From positions 124,001 to 188,000 of the forward strand of contig JAPFFF010000008.1 of assembly GCA_039105265.1 (NCBI GenBank): DNA of 64,000 nt. The letters are read 5' to 3'. How positions within the stretch are numbered: position 1 is the stretch's first letter; each line of letters starts with the position of its first letter. Positions 31,399 to 42,239 of this stretch are shown piece after piece. The notes below the pieces were generated by a model. It was not told the origin of the DNA, did not search any database, and saw only the letters and a list, made by a program, of their open reading frames with translations. The translations under genes and the position numbers were made by a program. The stretch is from Tritrichomonas musculus (taxonomy: Eukaryota; Parabasalia; Tritrichomonadida; Tritrichomonadidae).

Positions 31399-32256
31399 TC
31401 TTTTCAAATTGTAAAATGAACAATAACAGTAGTCTCCATATCCACCACTGCCACCACCGTACCAGCCACCACCGCCACCGCCACCTGAATCGCATCCTTC
31501 ATAGTACTTACCTGCAGCACCTGAACCAAATTTGCCTGGATCTCCATTCTTATCATTATAACCGAATCCGCATGTGCTGCCTGTCTGAGTGCCTGCTCCT
31601 TGGTTCTGAAGTGCTCCTTGGTGGTAGCAGTTGCCTCCAATCTGACCTCCTCCAAATCCGCCTGGATTAACCGAGTAACTGCAGCCGCTCGCTCCACCAC
31701 CTCCTCCAGCGACAATCACTCGGAAGTATTCTGTGTCACTTCCAATTCTAATTGATGTCGAACCTCCTCCTGTTCCAGGAACTGTCGGGGAACTAGTTTC
31801 GCGGTGGCCAGTTTTTGTTCCTCCACCGTCAGGGAAGCCTCCTTCAGTAGTTGATCCTTCTGATGAATTTGATTGATGTCCTTTTTCTCCAACAAAAACA
31901 TAAACTGTCTCGTAATTGTTCAAACTCAGAATGCCTCGTGAATAACCGCCTAAACCGCCTTGAACGGTCGATTGCTTGGCTCGAGGTTCATTATTATTGC
32001 CTTTTCCAGTTGAATCTCCACCTTTTGCGCCCCAGACTTCGAGTTTGTATTTGCCTTTCAGAAGTGGAATTTTCACAGGTTTTATTTCTTTAAACTCGAA
32101 TGTAAGGCAGTGAAAAATTCCATTCGTTGTCACTGGGTTACTTACAATTTCGTTAGATTCACCTTCACTGTTAAAAACAATGCATCTCACGTAGTACCTA
32201 CCTATCTTAGGTCCATGGACTTTAACAAGTCTAATACTGCCTAATATCTTTTTTTT
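31381..32256 (-). pseudogene. Relic of a glycine-rich (ALK/LTK-type Gly_rich) surface protein
   Basis: The open stretch begins with a piece resembling the end of an Ig/fibronectin-like domain (RYYVRCIVFNSEGESN), then a typical Gly_rich domain: KYKLEVWGAKGGDS, GGLGGYSRGILSL, VFVGEKG, GGGSTSIRIG, VIVAGGGGGASG and a long Gly run ending GGYGDYC. No ATG precedes it; the frame is closed upstream by a TGA at 32257-32259 and the first GTG is at 32190. The far end runs into antisense sequence of the beta-helix relic. It therefore lacks its N-terminal part, with signal peptide, and its C-terminal membrane part. Base composition is clearly more GC-rich than its surroundings. Confidence 0.75.
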
Positions 32257-32732
32257 TCAAGCCTATGAAGGAAATACTAAGGAAATGAGCAATTATTCAA
32301 TCAAAATTTCAAGAATAAAATGAGTAGAATGCGATGGAGAAGAAGGGTTCCATTATAACCTATAATGGAGAAAAAGAATTTTGAATGATCTATATAATAA
32401 TTTCAAACAAATATACTATTAACATCCATATTTTTAATAATGTTATTCAAGTCAAAATTTAAAATATCGTTAAAAAAAAAAGAATTATTACAATAGTTAA
32501 ATAAATTAATTTTTACTAAACTACTTTTCATATTTCATTTTTATTTTCATCAATAGATTCTGTATCATTACCAGTGACAAATCAACAAGATAAAACGAAG
32601 GAATATAGATATCAATATTAAATTAACTCCAGTTTTATCTTGATAATGTAACTTTCTTCATTATCAGCATTTTCATTGCTGCGATTTCAAATCAATAACT
32701 TGCAATTTTGGATTCAATGCTTTCATTCGATT
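32257..32732. other. Intergenic, AT-rich
   Basis: No gene or repeat is recognised. Confidence 0.5.
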
Positions 32733-32984
32733 TTATGAAAACTTGCCATTTTCAAATTTGTTATTCAAAAAATTTCCTTCGTTTGATCTCACTTTACCAT
32801 CAATGTGATGTGATCCATCTCGAACTTCTCCTGAAAATATGCATTCTGAGACTTTGACGCCAATTCTCTGATTCTTATTACTTTCTCTAACATAGAATAA
32901 TGAAGATGAAGATGTTGATTTGTCTTCTTCAAACAAATAATGACTTATTTCAATGGATGGTTCAAATTTAGAATTGAACTTCAT
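32733..32984 (-). pseudogene. Short beta-helix surface-protein fragment
   Basis: The 83-codon frame has an ATG at 32984 and ends in TAA. Its second half, VKVSECIFSGEVRDGSHHIDGK, has the strand-turn pattern of trichomonad beta-helix proteins, as in the relic at 29.8-31.4 kb but on the other strand. It is far shorter than any member of that family, with neither signal peptide nor membrane anchor, so it is most likely a remnant. A genuine small gene is not excluded. Confidence 0.5.
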
Positions 32985-34023
32985 AGATTATGCACAAAAA
33001 TTTGTTTTTACAAGAAATCTGATATCAAATATCGTATATAAAAATGAAAGTGTAATTATTTTTACTTTTTATTTCATATATTATAAATAATTATAGAAAT
33101 AATATAATTAATATATTAAAATGAATATTTATTAAGATATCAAAAAAGGCATAAACAATTTTTTGAATATTTTACATAAAACATTTTCAATATAAAAAAC
33201 GGTTGTAAAATGCTAATTTAGAGGATAAAAGACACTTTTTGGAACAACTTCCTAATAAAATTGAATGTGGTAAAATTTTTTTCAAATTTTATGAGCGTTT
33301 TGAGCTTGCCGAATTTTGATCAAGAGCAGAATTCCGAATATGATGATACTTTATTTATATGACAAATTTTATTTTATTCATCAATTATTGTACTATATAA
33401 TGACAGATCACATTTGATTTGATTTAAATAAATGGGGCAAGTTATTTCATATAACGGTGATTTCTTATCAAACGTTTAAATATTAAGCATTTTATAGATT
33501 ATTCTAATACATACTATAGTCACTATTCCAATTGAGTTTTAAAAATTCATTAGATTGTTTTTTAATGCATGAAAGTATTGTTAAAAGTAATAATAATTAT
33601 ACATTATATAATATTTTTCAGGATTATACAATGAATATAATTTTTTATATTTATATTACATTGATTACAAATATTTTTTCATTTATAAATTTTTAAAATA
33701 TTGAGAAATTTAGGGATGTTTAATAATTTATTTTCAAATAAAATCGTTAAAGGCATTCATTGAATTTTTTTATGACTCTTTCAAAAAATGTATCAAATTG
33801 AATGATTATTCAAATGAATAATCATGATATAGTTTTATTTATCTTAGAAATTATTTGAAATATTATTATAATATTAGGGGGTAAATAATTAATAATTAGA
33901 ATAATTTAATGTTAAATTATTATATAACTGGTATATAAGAAAATATAATAGATATCATGATATATTATGAGATTTTAATTTATCTCAAAAAAACCAATTG
34001 TTTAAAATTTTAAAATTTTACAA
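32985..34023. other. Intergenic, strongly AT-rich
   Basis: No gene, tRNA or clear repeat is seen. Confidence 0.5.
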
Positions 34024-34029
34024 TCATTC
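34024..34029 (+). promoter_or_regulatory. Initiator (Inr) of the BTB-like/tubby gene
   Basis: TCATTC matches TCAYW. The predicted +1 A at 34026 is 19 nt before the ATG at 34045. Confidence 0.5.
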
Positions 34030-34044
34030 AAGTTTTGCCATTTA

Positions 34045-35109
34045 ATGTTAAACCAAACATTCCCAATCATTTATCAAGGAAAACAATATTTAGTGGATCC
34101 TTCCTGCTTAATTGAATCATCAAGAAAGTTCAAAGAGATAATAACTCCATACATTAATCAAGGTTACAATATTAAATCATTGCATTTAAAAATAACTTGT
34201 GATGCATTCTCATCAAGAAATATCAACAATTTTTTAAGAATCTGCCAAAATTTGGAGACAGATGTTCAGAATTCGGAAATGTATGAAATCTGCGAAATTT
34301 CATCAATGTTTCAAGCTGATGAGATCTTTAATAAGGGAATTACATTTGTACATGATCATATGGATAGAAATTATAATGCTTGCGAAGGCAAATATCAAAA
34401 AAATGATTATTTGAAAATTGAACCAGAAGAATCCTCTTTTATCCATCAGAGATTTAACCTCAGCGATTTTGATTTTGATTATAGTTACCAAGATTCACAA
34501 ATAAAAGATGAAGAAAGCATGGTTGCTGAAGAAGAGGATGATATTGCTAGATCTCATCGAGAAAACTCAATTTGCTATCAAATTAAGATTGAAAAACCTT
34601 TGATGAAATGTCGACGTTTTCTTTTTTACAGTGATGATAGATTATTATTCTCAGCAAAACAAAAAATTAATCAAATATTTATTGCTGAGGGTAAGAATAT
34701 CCATCTTAATGATAAACAAATAAAAAAGAAAGCTACAATTACACAAAATAGACGAGGTTATAATGTTATAAGGACAGAAGAGCAAGATATTAAAATCAAA
34801 TATCTTCGAACAAACCCAAATGATTTCAAAAAAACTTTTTCGTTAAAAATATCTTTTTTGCATGGAAATTCTTTAGTTTCATGGATTCCCAAATTTCTCA
34901 AAAATAATGAAAAGTTGAATGGTTCATTTAATCATCATCCTCTGCATTCAAAAAAGAATATAATTCTACAAAATAGATCAAAAAATACTACTTTTATTAT
35001 ACGAAAAATGAGTAAAAATGGGTATGAAGCTGAATGTCATTCATCTCTATCACCATTAATTGCTTTTTCAATAGCAATTTCTCAAATTGTTGGCCCGTAT
35101 CTAATTTGA
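34045..35109 (+). CDS. BTB-like / tubby-like C-terminal domain protein (354 aa)
   Basis: Residues 1 to about 105 resemble the degenerate BTB/POZ-type N-terminus common in trichomonad proteins: FPIIYQGKQYLVDPSCLIESSRKF, then alternating helices ending in NFLRICQNLETD. An acidic linker follows at about 135-190. Residues of about 195-354 look like a divergent tubby barrel: YQIKIEKPLMKCRRFLFYSD, FSAKQKINQIFIAEG, then NIILQNRSKNTTFIIRKM and the end LSPLIAFSIAISQIVG. That end matches the pattern of the tubby C-terminal helix, in which a PL.AFAI.LS core follows the last strands. Tubby domains bind membrane phosphoinositides. Whether the key basic residues are kept here cannot be judged by eye. Start supported by an initiator 19 nt upstream; stop TGA. 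Confidence 0.65.
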   Translation: MLNQTFPIIYQGKQYLVDPSCLIESSRKFKEIITPYINQGYNIKSLHLKITCDAFSSRNINNFLRICQNLETDVQNSEMYEICEISSMFQADEIFNKGITFVHDHMDRNYNACEGKYQKNDYLKIEPEESSFIHQRFNLSDFDFDYSYQDSQIKDEESMVAEEEDDIARSHRENSICYQIKIEKPLMKCRRFLFYSDDRLLFSAKQKINQIFIAEGKNIHLNDKQIKKKATITQNRRGYNVIRTEEQDIKIKYLRTNPNDFKKTFSLKISFLHGNSLVSWIPKFLKNNEKLNGSFNHHPLHSKKNIILQNRSKNTTFIIRKMSKNGYEAECHSSLSPLIAFSIAISQIVGPYLI

Positions 35110-35718
35110 TTTTTCTATTTTATTGTATAATAAAAAAGGATTAATATGCAATTCTATATATGCCATTTTTTGTGATAAGATTTTTGAAATATTATTTATT
35201 CAATAAGTTTTTTGCTATTAAATTCAATTTTTGAATTGATTTTAAGTATTGTTGTTTTAATTTCCAAACAAACCAATAAATAATAAAAAAAAATTATTAA
35301 TAAATTAATAAATTTGCTAATAAACCAAAAATATATGATTAAAATAATTTATCATACTTTAAAGTATGTATTATTCAATTTATTTGTAATTTATTATAAT
35401 GTTTATTGAGATATACTTTATTTTTTGTTATCAAATGTTATAAAATTTTGAATTCAAATAGTTGTATATCTAAAAATATTATGATATTCTTAAAATATTT
35501 GTATTTCATATTAAATATATTTAATATATAAACAAAATATTAGGTTAATATCAAATTAACACTTTAAATTATAAAGAGAAATGCGATTATAATTAAAAAG
35601 CAATATAACAATTTTTTCTTTTAATTTTCAAAATTTGAAACAAAATAATCGGTTAATTTTATAATTGAATTAATAATTTTAATAAATTCAAATTAATTCA
35701 AAAATCAATACGAAATAA
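35110..35718. other. Intergenic, AT-rich
   Basis: No gene or repeat is recognised. Confidence 0.5.
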
Positions 35719-37191
35719 ATGAATATATCTCATGCCCCTGTTTTGAATTCGAGCCCGGTAATTGCAAGGCCAAGAAAGAGGCATTCTGCTGCCCATTTAA
35801 ATATAAAATCACAGTTTTCACCTTCACCATTAAGCATGAGCAAAATTAATTCAACAGCGTCAAACTCAAAGATCAATCCAAGTGATTCATTTCTTTCAGG
35901 AAATCATTTAAAAGGACATTTGCCAAATGTTAATTCAGCAAATAATATTTTCAATCCACAAACTCATCAAAAACCACTTTTATCGCACAAAAACAAAAAA
36001 GATCAACGAAGATTCTCTCTTGATCTCAAATCGCTACCAATACATACTGATATACTAACAGACAGAAGCAATAAAATCAAATCAGGCAGATTAAAGCACT
36101 CTTCCTCATTTCGATCTAATATGAATTCTGCAGATTCAATCGGCAACTCTCCACTTGCCTTCAACGAGTTCACAACAGGCAATGAATCAGACAGAGAAAA
36201 TGATGGTCAAGTTTTAGTCATCAAAATCATGTCAAACTGGGGATCTTCCGATTTTTTACGAATTTCATCGGTTACGGTTTTAGATGACAAATATTTAGCG
36301 GTTTCAGTTCTCAAATCGATGACTTCACCTGATCTAAAGATTGACACAAAGTGTCTCTTCGATGGACACTTGATTAAGAAAAGCGTCGATGATTTGTTCT
36401 CTGTCCCTTGGTGCCAAAACCATGAACCATTCAATTTGGTGATTCTCGTGTCAAACGATGTGCCGATCAGCGGTGTTCGAATCTTCAATTCGGACATAGC
36501 AACAGACTCGTCAGTCAAAGATGTCGCCATCATGCTTGACAGCACAACCTGGCTGAATGAAGAGATACCGAAAAATTTTGGAATTGACATGAAATTCACC
36601 CAGAAAATGCGAGAAGACGCAGTTGAGTCGTCAAGACTGATTGAGGACTATTTTAACGAAAGCCGTGAGAAGAGGTTTAACGATAGATACGGTTATTATC
36701 CACTTTTTGAGACGAAAACCGTTTATTTTGAATTATTAAAAAGTTGGAATAATGAAAAATTTTTCGGTTTGAATGGTTTACAAATGTATGACCAAAACAA
36801 TAGATTGATTTCAATGGATGACATTGATGATGTGATCATTCAGAATTATGCATCGTCAAATGATCCTTCCTTATTGTTTAAAATGGACTTGCAGACAAGC
36901 AGGCCTGAGAGGCAGTTCTTGCTGACTGCACCGCCTGATCGTCTGCCGTTGATTGAAGTGATTTTCAAGGAAAAACGTTTCTTGTCGAGAATTGTCATCT
37001 GGAATTATAATTCTTACAGGGAACCTCTCGAATATGGAGTGCGAAATATGAAAATAAGTTTTGATGATCATTTTGTATGGTGCGGGAAATTGCATATGTC
37101 AGCTGGAAATGAGAAAAGTGCAGATAAAAAGATTAAACAAATTTGGCTGACTGATTCATCAGAAATTAAAGATCAATCTAATGAAATGTAA
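35719..37191 (+). CDS. KATNIP-like (katanin-interacting, DUF4457) protein (490 aa)
   Basis: Residues 1 to about 160 are disordered, basic and Ser/Asn-rich. Residues 163-275 and 331-475 look like two KATNIP-type units. The first begins VLVIKIMSNWGSSDFLRISSV and the second YFELLKSWNNEKFFGLNGL, both with the S-W/N-W...L..V pattern. The second ends with RIVIWNYNSYREPLEYGVRN, the I.IWNYN motif typical of the family. KATNIP proteins associate with cilia or flagellar basal bodies and with katanin, so a role in the flagellar or microtubule apparatus is likely here by family. The protein is much shorter than animal KATNIP (about 1,600 residues), as protist forms often are. The stop codon reads TAAA, overlapping the UAAA-type 3' processing signal reported for trichomonads. 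Confidence 0.75.
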   Translation: MNISHAPVLNSSPVIARPRKRHSAAHLNIKSQFSPSPLSMSKINSTASNSKINPSDSFLSGNHLKGHLPNVNSANNIFNPQTHQKPLLSHKNKKDQRRFSLDLKSLPIHTDILTDRSNKIKSGRLKHSSSFRSNMNSADSIGNSPLAFNEFTTGNESDRENDGQVLVIKIMSNWGSSDFLRISSVTVLDDKYLAVSVLKSMTSPDLKIDTKCLFDGHLIKKSVDDLFSVPWCQNHEPFNLVILVSNDVPISGVRIFNSDIATDSSVKDVAIMLDSTTWLNEEIPKNFGIDMKFTQKMREDAVESSRLIEDYFNESREKRFNDRYGYYPLFETKTVYFELLKSWNNEKFFGLNGLQMYDQNNRLISMDDIDDVIIQNYASSNDPSLLFKMDLQTSRPERQFLLTAPPDRLPLIEVIFKEKRFLSRIVIWNYNSYREPLEYGVRNMKISFDDHFVWCGKLHMSAGNEKSADKKIKQIWLTDSSEIKDQSNEM

Positions 37192-37423
37192 ATTTATTTG
37201 ACTAAATATTTATTTATATGAATATTCTTCATTTTGTGTTTATCTTTGTTTTATATTTATAATATGATATTATATTTTCTGTTATCTTGTTGTTTTCGAT
37301 ATAATCAGTAATTTCATTACGATGGCATTTAATCCACTTAAGTAAACATTTTATATTTTATATTTGGCCAGATAATGTCTGAAAAATTCAATGTCTTGTT
37401 TTTTGGAAATTAAAAAAAATTTT

Positions 37424-37429
37424 TCATTT
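37424..37429 (+). promoter_or_regulatory. Initiator (Inr) of the first kinase-Sel1 gene
   Basis: TCATTT is followed by sequence shared with the second paralog up to the ATG. The +1 A at 37426 lies 22 nt before the ATG at 37448. An in-frame ATG at 37391 is upstream of this motif, so 37448 is preferred as start. Confidence 0.55.
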
Positions 37430-37447
37430 TTTCCAAATTACCATTTT

Positions 37448-40400
37448 ATGATGTCAAGGAACGATTTAGATATGATTGCCGAAATAAAAAAAACAATTTT
37501 AAGTTATATTAAAAATAAAGACTTTTATCAAATTATAGAAGGCTTTGATTTCCTACTTCCAAATACAAAAAAAGATTTCGAAGATATTAATCATAGAATT
37601 AATAAAACCAAAATAATTTCGATGAATACATGCACAATATCTCATAAAAGATACGTAATTTTATGTTTTGATGAAACTGTATTATTTATTATTGATGAGC
37701 AGCTTTATCTAATCAAAAAATATTTTTACAACAATAAAGACTCTTTTATACATATATTGGATGTAAAGATTGTTCAATTATTAAAAAATATGCTAGAAGA
37801 TATCGACCCCATCATTGAAACAAATCAATTTTTTCCTGAAGAAATCAAAGATTTTCTCAATCTTTTTGAAACTTTAAAAAAAGATGAGACATTGATGCCC
37901 GTTCGTCAAAACATATCTGCATATTTGATTCAAAAAAGTTATTCCAGGTCTACAATTAATAGAATAACAAATTCAAGCTTCCTTTTTAAATTAAATTCAA
38001 AAGAAAATGAAGTTGATCCTAATGATTTCGTTCAACTTCCAGTATTTGGACATGGATCTTCACAAGTTAAATTAATTTATCATATAAAAAATCAGAAATT
38101 ATATGCAATGAAAACGTTTTTAGATAATCATTTATTTGATCGAGAACATGAAAATTATTTAAATGTTCATCATCCGTTTTTATTGCAATATTTCGGTTGG
38201 ACAATAGTTGAATCATATAAAAGTTTAATTTTTGAATTCATTGATTCTTTACCATTGACAAAATTAGAAGATAAAAAAGACTTGATTAAAAATATATTTC
38301 AAATGATGCTAATTATTGAGTATCTTCATCATAAGAATTATATTTATCGAGACTTAAAGCATAACAATTTTCTTCTTGATCAATATCAAACATTAATTTT
38401 GATTGATTATGATCGAATGATAGTAAATGAAGATAAAAACATAGGCGAAAATGCAACAAGAGAATTGAATAATTATGTTGCGCCTGAAATAAATGATGGA
38501 AGTCCTTATTCTTTTCTTACAGATATATATTCATTAGGAAGAACAATAGAATATCTGATTGATGAAAAAAACTTAAAATTTTCAAATCATGATTTATTCC
38601 AGAATGATTTAATAAATATGTGTAATCAATGCACAAAAACAGATCCAAATGAAAGACCAAATATATCTGATTTAATAGATGATTTTTACAGTAATATTTT
38701 TTCAAAAGTTTTTGAAAATGTTCCAGAAATTGAGCATATTAAAAAAATGAGGAAAACAAATATAAATAAATATTTCAAATACATTGTTTTTATTTCTGAG
38801 TTTAATCATGCTCATTCACTAAAAAAACTCGGAAGACTGTTCGAAAAAGGCAAATATGTTGACCAAGATATTTCAAAAATGATTAAGTATTTCACATTGG
38901 CAGCTGATCAAAATGATGACGATGCACAATATTATCTTGGTGCTATTTATATGATGGGTGAATATGTAGATCAAGATATAGAAAAAGCTGTTTACTTTAC
39001 AACTCTTGCAGCTGGCCAAAATAATGCATTGGCAGAGTTTAATTTAGGAGCTATTTATTTTGGTCAGCAAAATATAAATAAAGCCATTTATTATTTGGAT
39101 CTTGCCGCACATCAGGATCATTTAAAAGCTCAAAATCAGCTTGGTATGATTTATTATGAAGGTAAATATGTTAAACAAGATATAAAAAAGGCTCTTTATT
39201 ATTTTAAACTTGGAGCTAAACAAAATGATCCTGAATCGCAATTATTTGTTGGTAAAATTTTGATTGAAGGAAAAGCAATTGAACAAGATATTAAACAAGG
39301 AATAAAATATTTAACTCTTTCCGCAGATGCAAATGAATCAGCTGCTCAACTATATTTGGCAGATATATATTGTAATGGACAATATATTGAACCAGATAAA
39401 GATAAATTTATTCATTATATGAAGCTTGCAGCAGATAATAATGTTCCAGAGGCGCTATATGGTATTGGAATGTTTTTAATTGAAGGAGAAATGATGGCAA
39501 AAGATATTAAAAAAGGAATTCATTATTTAACAAATGCTGCTGATCAAGATTTTCCTGAGGCCCAATATTTTATTGGATCTTGCTATTTAAATGGAAAATA
39601 TGTTCAACAAGATATCAAGAAAGGAATTAAATATCTGACTGATGCTGCAAATCAAGGCCATCTACAAGCACAAATAGAACTTAGTTCGTTTTATCGAAAA
39701 TCAGAATATGAAAAGATTCAAGGAAGAATCTATTATTTAAGACAAGCAGCAAATCAAAATCATTCTCCTTCACAAGTTGAACTTGGATATCTTTTGATTT
39801 ATACACCTAATATTCGAAATATAGAAGAAGGTATGAAATATTTATTATTAGCTGCCGAACAAAATAATGTAGATGCCTTATATCTTCTTGGATTAATTTA
39901 TTTTGACAGTGCATTTGTTCCAAAAGATATTAATAAAGCTATTCATTATTTATCTATTGCAGCCAATAATAATAATATTGAATCAATGAATTTGTTAGGT
40001 GTAATTTTTTATGAAAATAACGATTTAAAGAAAGCATCACATTATTATCAACAAGCTGCTAAGTCTAATTTTGCAGATGCTCAATATAATCTTGGTAAAA
40101 TTTTTAGTAATGAAAAATATAGTAATTATAACATGGAAAAAGCAATTCACTATTATACATTAGCAGCTAATCAAAAGCATGTAAAAGCTGCACTTAAACT
40201 TGCAGAAATTTATGATAAAGGAATTTTTGTTCGCCATGATGCACGTAAAGCATTTAATTATATAAAACTTGCAGCAGATTGTAATGATCCTAATGCACAA
40301 TATAATTTGGCAATTATGTATTGGCATGGCGAATATATAGAAAAAAATGAAAGTGAGTTTATTCATTATTTGACATTATCTGCTAATCAAAATTTTTCAC

Positions 40401-41848
40401 ATGCACAATTCAATCTCGGAATGCTTTATTTTAATGGTGATTACCTTCAAAAAAACACGAATCAAGCTATTTATTATTTTGAATTGGCAGCTAAGCAAAA
40501 CAATGTTGAAGCTCTAAATATCCTTGGTAACATATATCAAGATGGAATTGGCACAAAAGTTGATATGAATAAAGCCATTCATTATTTTACTCTTGCATCT
40601 GATTTAAATTTTGCATACAGCCAGGTATCACTTGGTGCTATTTATTATTTGGGACTTAATGGAAAGGTTGATATTAATAAAGCAATTCACTATTTAAATT
40701 TAGCTGCAAATCAACAAAATATTCAAGCATTTTTTTTGTTAGGTTATATTTATTACAACGATAAGTGTAGAGATGCTGAATATGACATTGATAAAGCAAT
40801 ATATTACATGAAAATGGCTGCTGATAAAAATTATCCAGATGCTCAATATAATCTTGGTGTCATTTATTTTTTAGATAAATACAAACGAAAAGATATTAAT
40901 AAAGCTATTGAATATCTCAAAGCTGCCGCTGATCAAAATCATTCTTACGCACAAAATTGTCTTGGTGAGATATACTCAAAAGTTGCTGAAATCGATATAG
41001 ATAAAGCAATTTTTTATTACACTCGGTCAGCAAATTTAAATAATAAATTCGCCCAATGTAATCTTGGTATTCTATATTATGAATTAAGTGGTATAAAACA
41101 AGATATAAATAAAGCGATATATTATTTGACTTTAGCTGCAAATCAAGAAATGAAAGATGCTCAATACTTTCTTGGAAAAATCTATTTGAGTCAAGCATAT
41201 TCAAATACAGACAATAATCAAGAAAAATATAGTCAAATTGATATTAAAAAAGGAATTCATTATTTATCGATGGCTGCTGAAGATAACCAAGAATATGCAG
41301 CATTATTATTAGGCTGTTTATATCATGAAGGCAAAATAATTGATTATGATATTGAAAAAGCAATTCATTATTATAAAATAGCTTCATCATTTTATAATAA
41401 ACATGCATTGAACAATCTTGGAGTCATTTATAAAAATGGATGTGATAATTTGATTCAAAAAAATATACCAAATTCAATTGAATACTTTAATGATGCAATA
41501 AAAAGGAAAAATTATCATGTATCAATGTATAATTTGGCAATTGTTCTCATTAATGAAAATTATGAAAGTAAGAAAGATCAAATCATTGATTTATTAATAC
41601 AATCATCAAGAAGTTTTGAAGAATCTGAAGAATTGTTGATATATTTAAATAGCATCTTTTTTGATCCAAAAAATATTCAAAACTTCATACAAGACTTTTT
41701 ACATATTAATGGACGAATTATAAGTTCAGATCAATTAAAAGAAGAAAGAGAAATTTTCAAAGAAAAACAAAAATTGCTAGCACCAAAAAAAGCACGAATT
41801 GACATAAATAAAATGTTTTACGAAGGATTTGGAATTGAAATAGACTAA
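37448..41848 (+). CDS. Protein kinase with C-terminal Sel1 repeats, copy 1 (1,466 aa)
   Basis: Residues 1 to about 190 form an N-terminal helical domain that I recognise only as shared with the paralog downstream. A divergent protein kinase domain follows (about 195-425): glycine loop GHGSSQV near 201-207, AMK lysine at 222, YRDLKHNN with catalytic Asp302, DYD in place of DFG (Asp320), and VAPE near 344-347. The catalytic Lys and both Asp are kept, so activity is plausible. From about 445 there are 26 Sel1-type repeats (pattern A..LG..Y..G.....D..KA..Y...AA), forming a helical solenoid for protein binding. This architecture is a large expanded family in trichomonads, and the substrate is unknown. 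The start is chosen because the paralog begins at the same ATG and a shared initiator sits 22 nt upstream. The stop reads TAAA. Confidence 0.9.
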   Translation: MMSRNDLDMIAEIKKTILSYIKNKDFYQIIEGFDFLLPNTKKDFEDINHRINKTKIISMNTCTISHKRYVILCFDETVLFIIDEQLYLIKKYFYNNKDSFIHILDVKIVQLLKNMLEDIDPIIETNQFFPEEIKDFLNLFETLKKDETLMPVRQNISAYLIQKSYSRSTINRITNSSFLFKLNSKENEVDPNDFVQLPVFGHGSSQVKLIYHIKNQKLYAMKTFLDNHLFDREHENYLNVHHPFLLQYFGWTIVESYKSLIFEFIDSLPLTKLEDKKDLIKNIFQMMLIIEYLHHKNYIYRDLKHNNFLLDQYQTLILIDYDRMIVNEDKNIGENATRELNNYVAPEINDGSPYSFLTDIYSLGRTIEYLIDEKNLKFSNHDLFQNDLINMCNQCTKTDPNERPNISDLIDDFYSNIFSKVFENVPEIEHIKKMRKTNINKYFKYIVFISEFNHAHSLKKLGRLFEKGKYVDQDISKMIKYFTLAADQNDDDAQYYLGAIYMMGEYVDQDIEKAVYFTTLAAGQNNALAEFNLGAIYFGQQNINKAIYYLDLAAHQDHLKAQNQLGMIYYEGKYVKQDIKKALYYFKLGAKQNDPESQLFVGKILIEGKAIEQDIKQGIKYLTLSADANESAAQLYLADIYCNGQYIEPDKDKFIHYMKLAADNNVPEALYGIGMFLIEGEMMAKDIKKGIHYLTNAADQDFPEAQYFIGSCYLNGKYVQQDIKKGIKYLTDAANQGHLQAQIELSSFYRKSEYEKIQGRIYYLRQAANQNHSPSQVELGYLLIYTPNIRNIEEGMKYLLLAAEQNNVDALYLLGLIYFDSAFVPKDINKAIHYLSIAANNNNIESMNLLGVIFYENNDLKKASHYYQQAAKSNFADAQYNLGKIFSNEKYSNYNMEKAIHYYTLAANQKHVKAALKLAEIYDKGIFVRHDARKAFNYIKLAADCNDPNAQYNLAIMYWHGEYIEKNESEFIHYLTLSANQNFSHAQFNLGMLYFNGDYLQKNTNQAIYYFELAAKQNNVEALNILGNIYQDGIGTKVDMNKAIHYFTLASDLNFAYSQVSLGAIYYLGLNGKVDINKAIHYLNLAANQQNIQAFFLLGYIYYNDKCRDAEYDIDKAIYYMKMAADKNYPDAQYNLGVIYFLDKYKRKDINKAIEYLKAAADQNHSYAQNCLGEIYSKVAEIDIDKAIFYYTRSANLNNKFAQCNLGILYYELSGIKQDINKAIYYLTLAANQEMKDAQYFLGKIYLSQAYSNTDNNQEKYSQIDIKKGIHYLSMAAEDNQEYAALLLGCLYHEGKIIDYDIEKAIHYYKIASSFYNKHALNNLGVIYKNGCDNLIQKNIPNSIEYFNDAIKRKNYHVSMYNLAIVLINENYESKKDQIIDLLIQSSRSFEESEELLIYLNSIFFDPKNIQNFIQDFLHINGRIISSDQLKEEREIFKEKQKLLAPKKARIDINKMFYEGFGIEID

Positions 41849-42239
41849 AGAAATTCAATATATATGAAATTAAAGTGTTGTTTTTATTTATTTTATTGAA
41901 TAAATTGAATATGTTATTCTGGAATATTATTTACTTTTCTTGATATCAAAATGTTTCTCAATATTTGATATCGAGGTCTATTATCAAATTAATTACTTTG
42001 TTATCAATATCAAAAAAAAAACTTACTGATAATTGATATCGATTATCGAGATAAAACAAACCTTATTAAAATTAAATAATTATATTTTCTTTTAAAATAA
42101 TAATCAATAAAATATATTAAGTCAATTAATTATATGCTCATCTATTAGAGTATATTGCATAATAATGTTTAATAAATTATATTTATAAAAAATATATTCT
42201 GTAATAAACAATATATTGAGATATTTAGTATTTAAGTTA
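41849..42239. other. Intergenic, AT-rich
   Basis: No gene is seen. GATATC-containing motifs recur several times (about 41940-42050), without clear array structure. Confidence 0.4.

Noticed and set aside
31404-32093. Plus- and minus-strand short frames overlapping the glycine-rich relic
   Set aside because: They are shadows of the GC-rich Gly codons read in other phases.
37391-37447. Upstream in-frame ATG for the first kinase-Sel1 gene
   Set aside because: It lies before the predicted initiator and the extra 19 residues have no counterpart in the paralog.
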